Source: Parapedobacter flavus (GTDB lineage: Bacteria; Bacteroidota; Bacteroidia; Sphingobacteriales; Sphingobacteriaceae). Taken from it: DNA of 64,000 bases. A program made the position numbers and the translations under genes. The stretch lies in NCBI RefSeq assembly GCF_035818675.1, contig NZ_JAYKZZ010000007.1, positions 62,001 to 126,000 on the forward strand, read 5' to 3'. Under the pieces are notes generated by a model. The model worked only from the letters and a program-made list of their open reading frames with translations. It ran no database searches and had not been told where the DNA came from. Shown here piece after piece: positions 16,475 to 25,812 of this stretch (position 1 is the stretch's first letter; every line of letters starts with the position of its first letter).

Positions 16475-17305
16475 TCACTGGCTGAGGTCGAGCGCAATGG
16501 GTAACGTGTAGGCCACGCGGACTTCGCGGCCGTTCTGGACGCCGGGTGTCCACCGGGGCGATGCTTTTAGCAACCGCACAGCCTCGTCACCTGTGCCGAA
16601 TTTAAGGTCGCGCACAATCCGGATATCGGTAAGCGAGCCGTCGCGCTCTACAATAAACGAGAGGATGATTTTGCCTTTCACGCCCGATTCGACCGCCCGA
16701 GCAGGGTATCGATAGTTTTTCTGTACATAGTTAAGAAACGCTTCGATGCCGCCCGGAAAGGCCGGTTCGATCTCTACAGAGACAAAGGGGTCGTTTCCCG
16801 TGCCCGCCGTTTCCGTAATCATGGCATCGCCATCAGCATGGCCCGCAGGTATGTCGATATGGATATCCGCTCCGGGGTCGCCCGTGATGGTTTCCGGCCC
16901 GGGGTTAGCCAGCTTGAGTGTTTCGGTCGACGGCGGGTCTTCTGTAACCCGATTTGCGCTAACCACCACCGGCGGCGGCATACGGACTTGACTTGTGCGG
17001 GGTAGCGGTCGCTCCGCTGCCGGCGGCTCGGGAAGCGACTTGTCAATAGGCGGCGGTGGCGTCAGCTCGATAACGGTTGTTTTTTCAAGCGGCTTTACAT
17101 ACGCCGACGTGCCGGGGGAGCGTTGTTGGTGAATAAGCGGGGCCCATAGAAGCACGACAAAGGCGGTTGATGCGATAAACAATGCGACGGCGGCGCTTTT
17201 GGACGCGTCGCGGCGTAGCACGTAAGCGCCATATCGCTTATTTCGCCCCTCGAAAATGATATCCAGCCAAATCTGGCCAAAAATATCCTGCTTTGGATAA
17301 TTCAT
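16475..17305 (-). CDS. TonB-family energy transducer
   Basis: The 276-residue protein has a cytoplasmic N-terminus (MNYPKQDIFGQIWLDIIFEG), one membrane helix at about residues 38-57, a proline-rich periplasmic spacer (PPPPIDKSLPEPP) and a C-terminal TonB domain from about residue 185 (PGGIEAFLNYVQKNYRYP, then GKIILSFIVERDGSLTDIRI). It should transmit proton-motive force to outer-membrane receptors; no ExbB, ExbD or receptor is adjacent. It is paralogous at the C-terminus to the protein at 40352-41389. Confidence 0.9.
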   Translation of the reverse strand: MNYPKQDIFGQIWLDIIFEGRNKRYGAYVLRRDASKSAAVALFIASTAFVVLLWAPLIHQQRSPGTSAYVKPLEKTTVIELTPPPPIDKSLPEPPAAERPLPRTSQVRMPPPVVVSANRVTEDPPSTETLKLANPGPETITGDPGADIHIDIPAGHADGDAMITETAGTGNDPFVSVEIEPAFPGGIEAFLNYVQKNYRYPARAVESGVKGKIILSFIVERDGSLTDIRIVRDLKFGTGDEAVRLLKASPRWTPGVQNGREVRVAYTLPIALDLSQ

Positions 17306-17480
17306 AACGATTAAGATTAGTGAACAAAAAAAGAAACAAACGGCCGTTATGTTTTATCCAACAGGAAGCCAAATACTTCCCGTTTTACTATGGATGCGTT
17401 TCGCGAGTCAATTCCATAAACCATTCCATTGGGAATGGAACAGATAAATTAGTAACATTGCACGCTAGAATCATTCGGGT

Positions 17481-18455
17481 TTGACGAACAAAACAAAGAA
17501 GACGCTGGGCATTGTACTGAAGGTTGCCATTTTGGTCTCGGTGGCCTGGGTGCTCTATCAAAAGCTCAATGACCACCAAAACCTGAAAGCGTTTGAGCGG
17601 CTGATGCATAACCTGGGTACCCACACGGTGGTGACTACCTTGTCTGTAGTTGTGGTGCTGATGTTTGCTAACTGGCTGTTGGAGGTGGTGAAGTGGCAGT
17701 ACCTGTGCCGCCCTATTGAGCGGATAAGCTTCTGGCGGGCTACGCAATCGGTTTTCTGCGGATTATCGTGGGCCGTTTTTACGCCGAACCGTATTGGTGA
17801 GTATGGCGGGCGCGTGATGTTTCTGCAGCCCCGCAAGCGGATTTTTGGCGTTGTAGCCATGGGTGTGGGGGCGTTGGCCCAATTGGTGCTGACAAGCGTA
17901 GCGGGTTCGCTCAGCATTGCGTGGTTTGTTAACCAGTTTTTTGAAGTAAGCACCCTCGGCGGTATGGCCATCTGGCTATTGGCCGGCCTGTATGCGGGCT
18001 TTTTCCTAATGCTGTATTTTAACGTGCGCTGGATTAACAGTTGGATGCAGCGGATGAAGTTCCTGCGCAAATTCCATCGCTTTTTTGAGATTCTGACCCG
18101 TTATGACCGGGGCGAACTCACCATTGTGTTTCTAAACTCACTTGCCCGATTTGTTATCTTTACATCGCAATATTGTATCCTGATGTTGGTCATTATCCCC
18201 GACATCGCGTTCCTGCCCATGCTGCTGCTTATTTTCATCCTGTTTTTTGTACAGGCCGCTTTGCCTACGCTCGACTTGTTTGACTTCGGTGTACGCAGCG
18301 TTACAGCCAGTTATTTGTATGCGCATATTACCGATCAGGATATCGCGGTGATGGCAATCGCTTCTTGTGTTTGGTTTATTAACCTTATATTGCCCGCCAT
18401 TTTGGGATCTGTGTTTGTCTTAAAAATAAATTTCTTTGGCGACGCAACTAATTAG
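17481..18455 (+). CDS. Lysylphosphatidylglycerol synthase TM-type (UPF0104) membrane protein
   Basis: The 324-residue protein has about eight hydrophobic helices and the family loops WAVFTPNRIGEYGGRV and QAALPTLDLFDFGVRS, with conserved glycines and prolines. It lacks the soluble GNAT-like domain of MprF, so it is the flippase-like half only. Proteins of this kind often sit beside glycosyltransferases of lipid-linked sugars. The only start in the frame is TTG at 17481, because an in-frame stop precedes it at 17466. It overlaps the next gene by 20 bp and should be translationally coupled to it. Confidence 0.85.
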   Translation: MTNKTKKTLGIVLKVAILVSVAWVLYQKLNDHQNLKAFERLMHNLGTHTVVTTLSVVVVLMFANWLLEVVKWQYLCRPIERISFWRATQSVFCGLSWAVFTPNRIGEYGGRVMFLQPRKRIFGVVAMGVGALAQLVLTSVAGSLSIAWFVNQFFEVSTLGGMAIWLLAGLYAGFFLMLYFNVRWINSWMQRMKFLRKFHRFFEILTRYDRGELTIVFLNSLARFVIFTSQYCILMLVIIPDIAFLPMLLLIFILFFVQAALPTLDLFDFGVRSVTASYLYAHITDQDIAVMAIASCVWFINLILPAILGSVFVLKINFFGDATN

Positions 18456-19575
18456 CATCGCATTAGCTGTATTCACCGGAATATATGCGGTGCTGGTATG
18501 TTACATGCGGGCAGGGTGGTCCGCTTTACCGTTCGTCGCCAAGAAGGGAGTTCCGAAAACGAAGGTAAGTGTGCTGATTGCGGCACGCAACGAAGCGGCG
18601 AATATCGGCCGTACCCTCTCGGATATCGTGGCTCAGGATTTTCCGAAAGAGCTGCTTGAGGTTATTGTGGTAGACGACCACTCCACGGACGATACAGCTG
18701 CGGTGGTGCGCTCATTCGCCGAACAGGGCGTGAAACTCTTGAAGCTTAACGAGTCGGAACCATTGAATTCTTACAAGAAAAAGGCAATTTCCTTAGCTAT
18801 CGAGAAAGCAACGGGCGACTTCATTGTAACCACCGATGCCGACTGCCGGATGGAGAAGGATTGGCTGGCGACGGTCATTACCTTTGCTGAAGAAAAAGGG
18901 CATGTGTTGGTTTCCTCGCCGGTGGTGTACTCCCAGCAAAAGGGGGTTTTTGAAGAACTGCAAACACTGGAGTTTCTATACCTTATTGGCCTTGGTGCCG
19001 CTGGTATTGGAAAAAAGCACGCTTCGACCTGCAACGGTGCTAATCTTGCATACCGGCGCGATATCTTCTACGAGCTGGGAGGGTTTAATGGTATCGACCA
19101 CCTCGCATCGGGGGATGACGAACTGTTTTTACATAAAGTTGCCGGGAAATACCCGGATCGGATAGGGTTTTGCAAATCGAGGGCGGCGATCGTATATACC
19201 GATGCAAAAAGTACCCTCGGAGGATTCATCAACCAGCGGCGGCGGTGGGCATCCAAAAGTACGCACTATAAAAACAAAGGGATTGTGGCGTTGGGCTTGG
19301 CGATCTGGACGTTCAACCTCTTACTGTTGGTTACGGGGCTGGCCCCGCTCTTTTTCGACGTTGGCCGTGATGCTGTGACTGGATTTCTTATCGCCGTAAC
19401 CTTGAAATTGACGGTGGAAGCATTCTTCCTATATCCCCTGTGCCGGTTTGCCAACCGGGTAGATTTATTGATTTACCTGCCCGTGTTAACCCTCCTACAT
19501 ATCATTTACATCGTTTATATCGGTATCGCGGGCAATTTGGGCAAATACCAGTGGAAAGGACGGCGGGTCAATTAG
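18436..19575 (+). CDS. Membrane-anchored family 2 glycosyltransferase
   Basis: The 379-residue protein has an N-terminal membrane helix, a GT-A domain from about residue 37 (VSVLIAARNEAANI, EVIVVDDHSTDDT, TTDADCRM as the metal-binding DAD) and the product-site motif QRRRW near residue 270. Two or three further helices follow (about 285-365). The arrangement is that of processive or lipid-linked GT2 enzymes such as ceramide or polyprenyl-phosphate glycosyltransferases. The start is TTG, inside the end of the UPF0104 gene. It probably makes a membrane glycolipid handled by that partner. Confidence 0.88.
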   Translation: MATQLISIALAVFTGIYAVLVCYMRAGWSALPFVAKKGVPKTKVSVLIAARNEAANIGRTLSDIVAQDFPKELLEVIVVDDHSTDDTAAVVRSFAEQGVKLLKLNESEPLNSYKKKAISLAIEKATGDFIVTTDADCRMEKDWLATVITFAEEKGHVLVSSPVVYSQQKGVFEELQTLEFLYLIGLGAAGIGKKHASTCNGANLAYRRDIFYELGGFNGIDHLASGDDELFLHKVAGKYPDRIGFCKSRAAIVYTDAKSTLGGFINQRRRWASKSTHYKNKGIVALGLAIWTFNLLLLVTGLAPLFFDVGRDAVTGFLIAVTLKLTVEAFFLYPLCRFANRVDLLIYLPVLTLLHIIYIVYIGIAGNLGKYQWKGRRVN

Positions 19576-20306
19576 TTCGTTATCTTTCCCCTGATTTTCG
19601 CTTCAGCTTCCGCGACCACATCTTCCGCATTGCGGCCTTGGGGCTCAATAGGGTCTAGCACTTCCCACGACATCCGCGTGAACGTATTGAGGGGAAAAAA
19701 GCCGTAACGGACCATTTGCCAGGAATGGTTGATGACAATAGGTACTACAAGTACCTGTGGCACTTTTTTCAATATGGTAGCAATACCACCCACATTGAAC
19801 GGCTTGACGATGCCCGTTTTGGCCCGCGTTCCTTCCGGAAAGATAAAAGCCGACCAATTTTTGGTTTTCATGTTACTGGCCAACTTCAGTATTTCGGCAA
19901 TGGATTGTTTGGGGTCTTTCCGATCGATGTTTGCCGCACCGCCATGGCGCAGATTGAACGATATGCTGGGTATCCCTTTCGCCAACTCGATTTTGGAAAT
20001 GAATTTGCCGTGGTGTTTGCGTAAGAAAAAAATCAGCGGCGGGATATCATACATGCTTTGGTGGTTGGCCACGAAAAGGATGGGTCTACCGACCGGCAAG
20101 TTCTGCCGGTTAATAAACGTTACCGTGTTTCCCAATACGTAATAGGTAGAAAGCAGGCAGAGGTTTAGCGCCTCCACGCACCGCATGTGGGCACGATACC
20201 CACCCAGTTTGAGGCAAAGCCATTGGATAGGGTGGAACACGGTAATGATGATGCCGAATAGCAGGTAAAAAATAGGGGAGAGGATGTAGCCGGTGAATTT
20301 TCTCAT
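19572..20306 (-). CDS. plsC: 1-acyl-sn-glycerol-3-phosphate acyltransferase
   Basis: The 244-residue protein has the acyltransferase HX4D motif NHQSMYD (His82, Asp87) and the glycerophosphate-binding motif FPEGTR (156-161), after an N-terminal membrane helix. It would acylate lysophosphatidate to phosphatidate at the inner membrane. Its stop overlaps the stop of the convergent glycosyltransferase by 4 bp. The SDR gene lies 12 bp upstream and probably shares its transcript. Confidence 0.92.
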   Translation of the reverse strand: MRKFTGYILSPIFYLLFGIIITVFHPIQWLCLKLGGYRAHMRCVEALNLCLLSTYYVLGNTVTFINRQNLPVGRPILFVANHQSMYDIPPLIFFLRKHHGKFISKIELAKGIPSISFNLRHGGAANIDRKDPKQSIAEILKLASNMKTKNWSAFIFPEGTRAKTGIVKPFNVGGIATILKKVPQVLVVPIVINHSWQMVRYGFFPLNTFTRMSWEVLDPIEPQGRNAEDVVAEAEAKIRGKITN

Positions 20307-20318
20307 GGATTAATGGTT

Positions 20319-21023
20319 TCACGGAGTCGTTACCGCGACAGGTAATATTTTGCCATTGAAAAGCCGATGGCCGGTGAGTGCAAATTGGGCGATATAAGCC
20401 CCCATCTCCTGCGCGGTGACAGGCGATTGATATTGGGGGAACGCATTGGCCAACATTTCTGTTTGGGCCGAACCTAAGGCCAAACAGTTTATTTTGATCG
20501 CTTGGCCTTCAAGTTCCATGGCTAAACATTCTGTAAGTGCGTGCAGCGCGGCCTTGCTAGCTGAATAGGCTGCCAGGCCGGGAAACTTGGCGCTCCCCTG
20601 GAATCCGCCCATGCTGCCGATGTTGACAATATGACCATTCCGTGGCATCAGCGGTAATACGTGCTTTATCATACCTACGTGACCTAGCAAATTACCTTCC
20701 AACATCGCTGAAAAGTCCTTTATGGACGTGTTTTCAAAGGATTTGTTGACAAGTACACCCGCGTTGTTGATCAACGTATCCACTTGTCCGAGCGTTTCAT
20801 ACACATAAGGAAGGAACTCCTTTTCATAATCGCCGTGAATGATGTCAAAAACCAGGGCATGAATCGAAGCGTTGGGGAATTGCTTACGTGCCGTTTCTTG
20901 CATTTTTTCCAACCCATCCCGCGAACGAGCAACAGCGACCACGCGGTGCCCTGCCTGGGCCAGCGCCAATGCCGTTTCGAAGCCGATACCTTTACTTGCA
21001 CCCGTAATTACAATAGTTGCCAT
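20319..21023 (-). CDS. SDR-family oxidoreductase
   Basis: The 234-residue protein has TGASKGIG (7-14), NNAG (86-89), the catalytic Ser137, and YSASK with Tyr153 and Lys157. The cofactor loop (AVARSRDG) favours NADP(H). Its place between an acyltransferase and a flippase-like membrane protein suggests lipid or sphingolipid reduction, such as a 3-keto intermediate, but the sequence alone does not define the substrate. Confidence 0.92.
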   Translation of the reverse strand: MATIVITGASKGIGFETALALAQAGHRVVAVARSRDGLEKMQETARKQFPNASIHALVFDIIHGDYEKEFLPYVYETLGQVDTLINNAGVLVNKSFENTSIKDFSAMLEGNLLGHVGMIKHVLPLMPRNGHIVNIGSMGGFQGSAKFPGLAAYSASKAALHALTECLAMELEGQAIKINCLALGSAQTEMLANAFPQYQSPVTAQEMGAYIAQFALTGHRLFNGKILPVAVTTP

Positions 21024-21038
21024 ACTGTTTATATTGAT

Positions 21039-22028
21039 TCAATTATTCTCATCATTATCCAAACGCTCCAAGTCGGCGGCTGTAGCCTCAGGGAGCTTGT
21101 CTTCGCCCAATCCTTGCGGGCGGAAAATAAAGTATGCCCCCGTAGCGGCTAACAGGGCAGAGGTTAAATAGAACAATAAGCTGATAAGGAGCGCAAGGTT
21201 TTTGTCTAAGTTGAAGTAAGCTGCGCCAAACACGAATACCATTTCGCGCGCCCCAAGCCCACCAACCGTAAAGGGCACTACCGCGACCAACGACGACACG
21301 AGAAACATCAATAAATAAGGTGCGAATTTGCCTTCGAAACCCAGCGCATAAAGCAAGAAAATCGCACAGATTACCTGCATCGACTGTACGCCCAACGCTT
21401 TGAGGTGGGTGCGGAAAAAACGTTTGCTGTAGTCGGAAAAGTATCGATGTATAATGCTATAATATACAATCGACCCGATAATGACAACAACGATAGGAAC
21501 TTGGCTTGGGATCTGGAGGTGCGGGATGAAAATGACCAGTGCTGCAGTAATTAAGCACAAAGCCCATAGTCCGCTTAGTCGATCAAAGAATACGGCTGAA
21601 AGGAGTTTGCGGCCTTTTACCTCAAACTTGCGACGGAGGAAATAAATCTTGTAACCGTCGCCACCAACTCCGCCCGGCAGGAAAAGATTATAAAATAGCC
21701 CCAGTAGGTACAGCCTGAAATTGTACCGCTCGGAGAGGGCCAGGCCCACGCCTTTGAAAAATCCGTTGAGACGCGAAGAAGCAATCACGATCGAACATCC
21801 GTACGCCACGAAGGCGAGGGCCAGAAAAATGGGATTGGAGCCGGAGATGGTTTGCCCAATAAATTGCCAGAAGCTGAGCGGGTACTTGTCAGACCCCGCC
21901 TTGCTGTTTTCGATTGCTTGTTCGCGATAATCGGCCTCCACCTTGCTGAATACCCAGTATAATGCCACGGCGGTAATGCAGACCTTCAAAACGGTCTTCG
22001 ATATTCGCCATATTTGCTTTTTTGTCAT
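21039..22028 (-). CDS. UPF0104/lysylphosphatidylglycerol synthase TM-type membrane protein (second copy)
   Basis: The 329-residue protein has eight or so helices, the loop FYNLFLPGGVGGDGYKIYFL and the second signature VVPFTVGGLGAREMVFVFGA. These are the family's usual, less divergent versions, compared with the copy at 17481. The C-terminus is short and acidic. It leads a probable operon with the SDR and plsC genes. Having two members of this family on either side of a GT2/PlsC pair points to a lipid-glycan assembly cluster. Confidence 0.88.
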   Translation of the reverse strand: MTKKQIWRISKTVLKVCITAVALYWVFSKVEADYREQAIENSKAGSDKYPLSFWQFIGQTISGSNPIFLALAFVAYGCSIVIASSRLNGFFKGVGLALSERYNFRLYLLGLFYNLFLPGGVGGDGYKIYFLRRKFEVKGRKLLSAVFFDRLSGLWALCLITAALVIFIPHLQIPSQVPIVVVIIGSIVYYSIIHRYFSDYSKRFFRTHLKALGVQSMQVICAIFLLYALGFEGKFAPYLLMFLVSSLVAVVPFTVGGLGAREMVFVFGAAYFNLDKNLALLISLLFYLTSALLAATGAYFIFRPQGLGEDKLPEATAADLERLDNDENN

Positions 22029-22084
22029 GGAAGGCTAGTAAAAGCCTCAAAGGTAAAAAAAGGCAGCGATTATCGGGCCATGCA

Positions 22085-22420
22085 TTAGCCGAAGATAATG
22101 GGATAGAGCCGCACATACACCAGCATGACGTATACGATAAGGAGTGCAGCGTTCAGGGAAAGCATCCAGTTGAGGTCCGTTTTCTGGTATTTACTACGGA
22201 GCGTGAGGAAAAGCAGTACCAGAAAACTAGTAAAAAGGAGTCCGGGGAATATAAGAGCCCACTTGTTTTCGATATATACGAATGTTTCACTGTATGATCG
22301 AGTGGTTTCCTGTTCGAGAACTACGGGTGCAAAAGCAAATAAGAGAAGCAAAATGAATAGCCGAACCAGTATTTTTGCCGTAAATTGACTGATGGTATGG
22401 TTTTTGGACTGGATTGCCAT
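22085..22420 (-). CDS. Small hypothetical membrane protein
   Basis: The 111-residue protein has three predicted helices: about residues 18-36, 54-73 and 88-108. A periplasmic segment (EQETTRSYSETFVYIENK) lies between the first two. I do not recognise the family. It ends 56 bp upstream of the UPF0104 gene on the same strand and could be the first gene of that operon. Confidence 0.65.
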   Translation of the reverse strand: MAIQSKNHTISQFTAKILVRLFILLLLFAFAPVVLEQETTRSYSETFVYIENKWALIFPGLLFTSFLVLLFLTLRSKYQKTDLNWMLSLNAALLIVYVMLVYVRLYPIIFG

Positions 22421-22572
22421 GCGCAGTGGATCACTTTTTTGTAAACAAACATACGTGAATATCTCTTATGGCGCATAAAAATAATTCATTTTATAGCTGA
22501 ATCCTTTATCTTTACATCATGATAAGGCTTGGGTAAAGCTTGATTTTGTAATCCATTAGTTAGTTTAATACC

Positions 22573-23097
22573 ATGAATAAAACGTTATTTTTCTTCGTAG
22601 CCCTTGTATCGGCCTCTTTTTTATTAACTTCTTGTACAGCCAAGCAAGGTGCGGTAGACGGCGCACCGTCCGCGGCATCGTGGCGAAAAGGGGTAAAAGG
22701 CCAATGGGTATTATACTCGGTAGATAAGGAAAATTTTCCCACCGCATATAGTGTGAAGACCATCTTTGAAGAGGCTCCCGCCGAATGTTTTATCGGCAGT
22801 GTATGGAATTTACCCAATAATGGGAAAGGTAGCATCACATTCGATGCCGAAGGGACGCTTTGCGCACCTGGAGCCGTGCGGAACATTGTATGGTCCGTTT
22901 ATAATCCGGGTAAGGGCAATGGAGAACCCAAATTCCAGTTCAAGAAGATTTATCCCGGCGATAAGCCGAGCAACGTGACCGCCGGGTACCGGTTAGACTT
23001 GTCGTATGCCGACACGGATCAGTTAACGATGCGGATGCCGTTGGATTTGGATGGCCAGACGGGGTATTTAGTGTTCAATTTCGAACGCCTCCAATAA
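22573..23097 (+). CDS. Lipocalin-like lipoprotein
   Basis: The 174-residue protein has a lipoprotein signal peptide with lipobox LLTSC (Cys21). The mature part begins with a short linker and then KGVKGQWVLYSVDKENFP and GSVWNLPNNGKGSITF, typical of the lipocalin-like lipoprotein family of Bacteroidota. These proteins bind small lipophilic ligands or serve as envelope structure; the ligand is unknown. It ends 33 bp before the DUF2911 gene, possibly cotranscribed. Confidence 0.75.
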   Translation: MNKTLFFFVALVSASFLLTSCTAKQGAVDGAPSAASWRKGVKGQWVLYSVDKENFPTAYSVKTIFEEAPAECFIGSVWNLPNNGKGSITFDAEGTLCAPGAVRNIVWSVYNPGKGNGEPKFQFKKIYPGDKPSNVTAGYRLDLSYADTDQLTMRMPLDLDGQTGYLVFNFERLQ

Positions 23098-23130
23098 GAA
23101 TAATTGTGGTACTATGTAAATAAAAACGTT

Positions 23131-23652
23131 ATGAGAGCAATCCTATTATCCCTGTTGGCGGTAATGACCCTGTCTACCGTCACTATTGCACAGCAAGATA
23201 AAAGCAAACGGGCTAGTCCGCCGGACAGCACTACCGTAACGACCGATGACGGTATAACGATTGACATCCATTACAGTAAGCCTTCGGTGAAGGGCCGCGA
23301 AATCGGTGTTGAGATTGCGCCTTTCGGCAAGGTTTGGCGCACGGGCGCCAATGAGGCCACCACCTTTGAGGTAAATAAAGACGTATTGGTGCAGGGACAG
23401 CCCCTGGCTGCCGGAAAATATAGCCTCTATTCCATCCCCGGCAAAGAGAAGGTTACCCTTATTTTCAATAAGACCTGGGACCAATGGGGTACGCGCTACA
23501 ACGAAAAGCAGGACGTGTTGCGCGTAGATGCAACACCTTCACAGGCTGCGGGGGATTCGGTGGAACAGTTCACCATTACCGGAGATAAGGACGGTACAGT
23601 AACCCTACGGTGGGGTCTGTATACTGTTCCATTCTCGGTCGTGGCACCATAG
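23131..23652 (+). CDS. DUF2911 domain secreted protein
   Basis: A Sec signal peptide (cleavage near TIAQQ) is followed by a DUF2911 domain, with FGKVWRTGANEATTFEVNKD, LAAGKYSLYSIPG and NKTWDQWGTRYN as its typical segments. The frame is open from 23104, but the ATG at 23131 gives a normal signal peptide. DUF2911 has no established activity; in Bacteroidota it is a common periplasmic or outer-membrane-associated single-domain protein. Confidence 0.9.
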   Translation: MRAILLSLLAVMTLSTVTIAQQDKSKRASPPDSTTVTTDDGITIDIHYSKPSVKGREIGVEIAPFGKVWRTGANEATTFEVNKDVLVQGQPLAAGKYSLYSIPGKEKVTLIFNKTWDQWGTRYNEKQDVLRVDATPSQAAGDSVEQFTITGDKDGTVTLRWGLYTVPFSVVAP

Positions 23653-23670
23653 CCGCGATCTTTCACCTTT

Positions 23671-23703
23671 TTGGGGCAGTTCGTTTAAAAATTGATAGCT
23701 TTG
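23671..23703 (+). promoter_or_regulatory. Promoter of rfbA
   Basis: TTG (23671-23673), 22 bp, then TAGCTTTG (23696-23703) fits the Bacteroidota consensus at the long end of its spacing. The GTG start lies 27 bp downstream. Confidence 0.6.
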
Positions 23704-23730
23704 CCTTTCTGTTTATTAGAAGGATAAAAA

Positions 23731-24603
23731 GTGAAAGGTATTATTTTGGCCGGAGGGTCCGGCACACGGCTACATCCATTGACGCTGGCTGTAAGCAAGC
23801 AGTTGATGCCGGTTTACGATAAACCGATGATTTACTACCCTCTCTCTACCCTGATGCTGGCAGGCATCCGCGAGGTACTGATTATCTCGACGCCACACGA
23901 CCTGCCTGCTTTTCGTAAGTTGTTGGGCGATGGGTCTCAGCTTGGTTGTTCGTTTTCTTATAAAGTGCAGGAGGAGCCCAATGGGCTCGCCCAAGCCTTT
24001 GTAATCGGCGAAGACTTTATAGGCAATGATAAAGTAGCACTGATACTGGGTGATAATATTTTCCACGGCGAGGGGCTGTCGCGTTTGCTGCAGCAGAGTG
24101 CCGATTCGGAGGGCGGAGTGGTCTTCGCTTATCCGGTTTCCGATCCCGAGCGATATGGCGTGGTCGAGTTTGATGACGACCACCGTGTCGTATCCATAGA
24201 AGAAAAGCCATCGCAGCCCAAATCCAATTATGCCGTGCCTGGATTATACTTTTACGATAATTCTGTGGTTGACATCGCCAAGCGTATCCAGCCATCACCG
24301 CGCGGTGAATATGAGATAACCGATGTAAATAAAGTCTACCTCAACCAGGGTCGATTGAAAGTAGGGATTTTCAGCCGCGGCACCGCATGGTTAGACACGG
24401 GTACCTTTGCCTCCTTGATGCAAGCCGGTCAGTTTGTGCAGGTTATCGAGGAACGGCAGGGGCTGAAAATCGGTTGCATTGAAGAAGTGGCCTACCGTAT
24501 GGGCTATATCGATGCGGCGCAGCTCGATGCTATTGCTCGTCCGCTTTTGAAAAGCGGGTATGGACAGTATCTTTTAAAATCAGTATTGAAACAACATCAT
24601 TGA
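23731..24603 (+). CDS. rfbA: Glucose-1-phosphate thymidylyltransferase
   Basis: The 290-residue nucleotidyltransferase has the signature MKGIILAGGSGTRLHPLT, DKPMIYYPLSTLMLAGI, and LILGDNIFHG for dTDP-glucose and metal binding. It makes dTDP-glucose for dTDP-rhamnose or related sugars. The start is GTG. The other rml genes are not adjacent; gmd follows after 4 bp, so two different activated-sugar routes share a transcript. Confidence 0.96.
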   Translation: MKGIILAGGSGTRLHPLTLAVSKQLMPVYDKPMIYYPLSTLMLAGIREVLIISTPHDLPAFRKLLGDGSQLGCSFSYKVQEEPNGLAQAFVIGEDFIGNDKVALILGDNIFHGEGLSRLLQQSADSEGGVVFAYPVSDPERYGVVEFDDDHRVVSIEEKPSQPKSNYAVPGLYFYDNSVVDIAKRIQPSPRGEYEITDVNKVYLNQGRLKVGIFSRGTAWLDTGTFASLMQAGQFVQVIEERQGLKIGCIEEVAYRMGYIDAAQLDAIARPLLKSGYGQYLLKSVLKQHH

Positions 24604-24607
24604 CCGC

Positions 24608-25726
24608 ATGGCTAAGACCGCATTAATTACGGGCATAACCGGGCAAGATGGTGCCTATCTGGCCGAGCTCCTTCTTGAAAAGGGGTATATCGTTCATGGG
24701 GTGAAGCGCCGAAGCTCGCTGTTCAATACAGACCGCATTGATCATTTGTACCAAGATCCACACGAGTCCAACCGTCATTTCACCTTGCATTATGGCGACC
24801 TTACCGATGCTGCCAACCTGATCCGTATTGTACAGGAAACACAGCCCGACGAAATCTATAACCTGGCCGCTCAAAGCCATGTGAAAGTGAGCTTCGATAC
24901 GCCCGAGTACACGGCAAATGCCGATGGGTTGGGTACCTTGCGGCTATTGGAAGCTATTCGCCTGCTAGGCCTTGGTAGCCGATGCCGTTTTTACCAAGCG
25001 GCAACCTCCGAATTATATGGGCTGGTACAGGAAGTGCCGCAAAACGAGCAGACCCCCTTTTATCCACGTAGCCCCTATGCGGTTGCCAAGTTATACGCCT
25101 ACTGGATTACCGTCAATTACCGTGAGGCCTATCAACTCTATGCTTGTAACGGTATATTGTTTAACCATGAGAGCCCAATCCGGGGTGAGACATTTGTAAC
25201 GCGAAAAATTACTCGGGCAGTTGCCCGCATTGCACTGGGGTTGCAGGACAAGCTTTTCCTCGGTAACCTGTCGGCACAGCGCGACTGGGGTCATGCGAAA
25301 GATTATGTTGAGGCGATGTGGCTCATGCTGCAACAGGAGAAGGCCGAAGATTATGTGGTAGCTACAGGCATTACCACCACCGTGCGCGACTTCGTACGGC
25401 TCAGTTTTGCCGAATTGGGCATCGACGTTGAGTTCAGCGGGAAAGGCGAGCGTGAAAAAGGGGTAATTATCGATGTTGACGAATCGCAGCTCGCCGCGCT
25501 GGGCATCGATACCGCAGGCATCAAGCTTGGACAAACCGTGGTGAAGGTAGATCCCACCTACTTCAGGCCCACTGAAGTGGATATGTTAATCGGCGACGCA
25601 GCCAAAGCCCAACGCCAACTCGGTTGGAAGCCGAAGTATGATCTTGAGGCGTTGGTAAAAGACATGGTACATGCCGACCTTCGGCTGATGCACAAAGAAG
25701 AATACCTGCGTAAAGGCGGTTTTTAA
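24608..25726 (+). CDS. gmd: GDP-mannose 4,6-dehydratase
   Basis: The 372-residue extended SDR has TGITGQDGAYLAELLLEKGY, the catalytic segment ATSELYG, the YAVAKLY Tyr/Lys pair and FNHESPIRGETFVTRKIT. It converts GDP-mannose to GDP-4-keto-6-deoxymannose, the precursor of GDP-fucose, rhamnose or perosamine. Its length matches the family. The enzyme for the next step is not in the window. Confidence 0.97.
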   Translation: MAKTALITGITGQDGAYLAELLLEKGYIVHGVKRRSSLFNTDRIDHLYQDPHESNRHFTLHYGDLTDAANLIRIVQETQPDEIYNLAAQSHVKVSFDTPEYTANADGLGTLRLLEAIRLLGLGSRCRFYQAATSELYGLVQEVPQNEQTPFYPRSPYAVAKLYAYWITVNYREAYQLYACNGILFNHESPIRGETFVTRKITRAVARIALGLQDKLFLGNLSAQRDWGHAKDYVEAMWLMLQQEKAEDYVVATGITTTVRDFVRLSFAELGIDVEFSGKGEREKGVIIDVDESQLAALGIDTAGIKLGQTVVKVDPTYFRPTEVDMLIGDAAKAQRQLGWKPKYDLEALVKDMVHADLRLMHKEEYLRKGGF

Positions 25727-25812
25727 CGCGTTTGGATTAGGCGGTGCATGTTGGAACAATTTTTGCATTGTGTTGCATGGCTGTGTTAGCGGCGGTTTTT
25801 GGTCTATAAACC

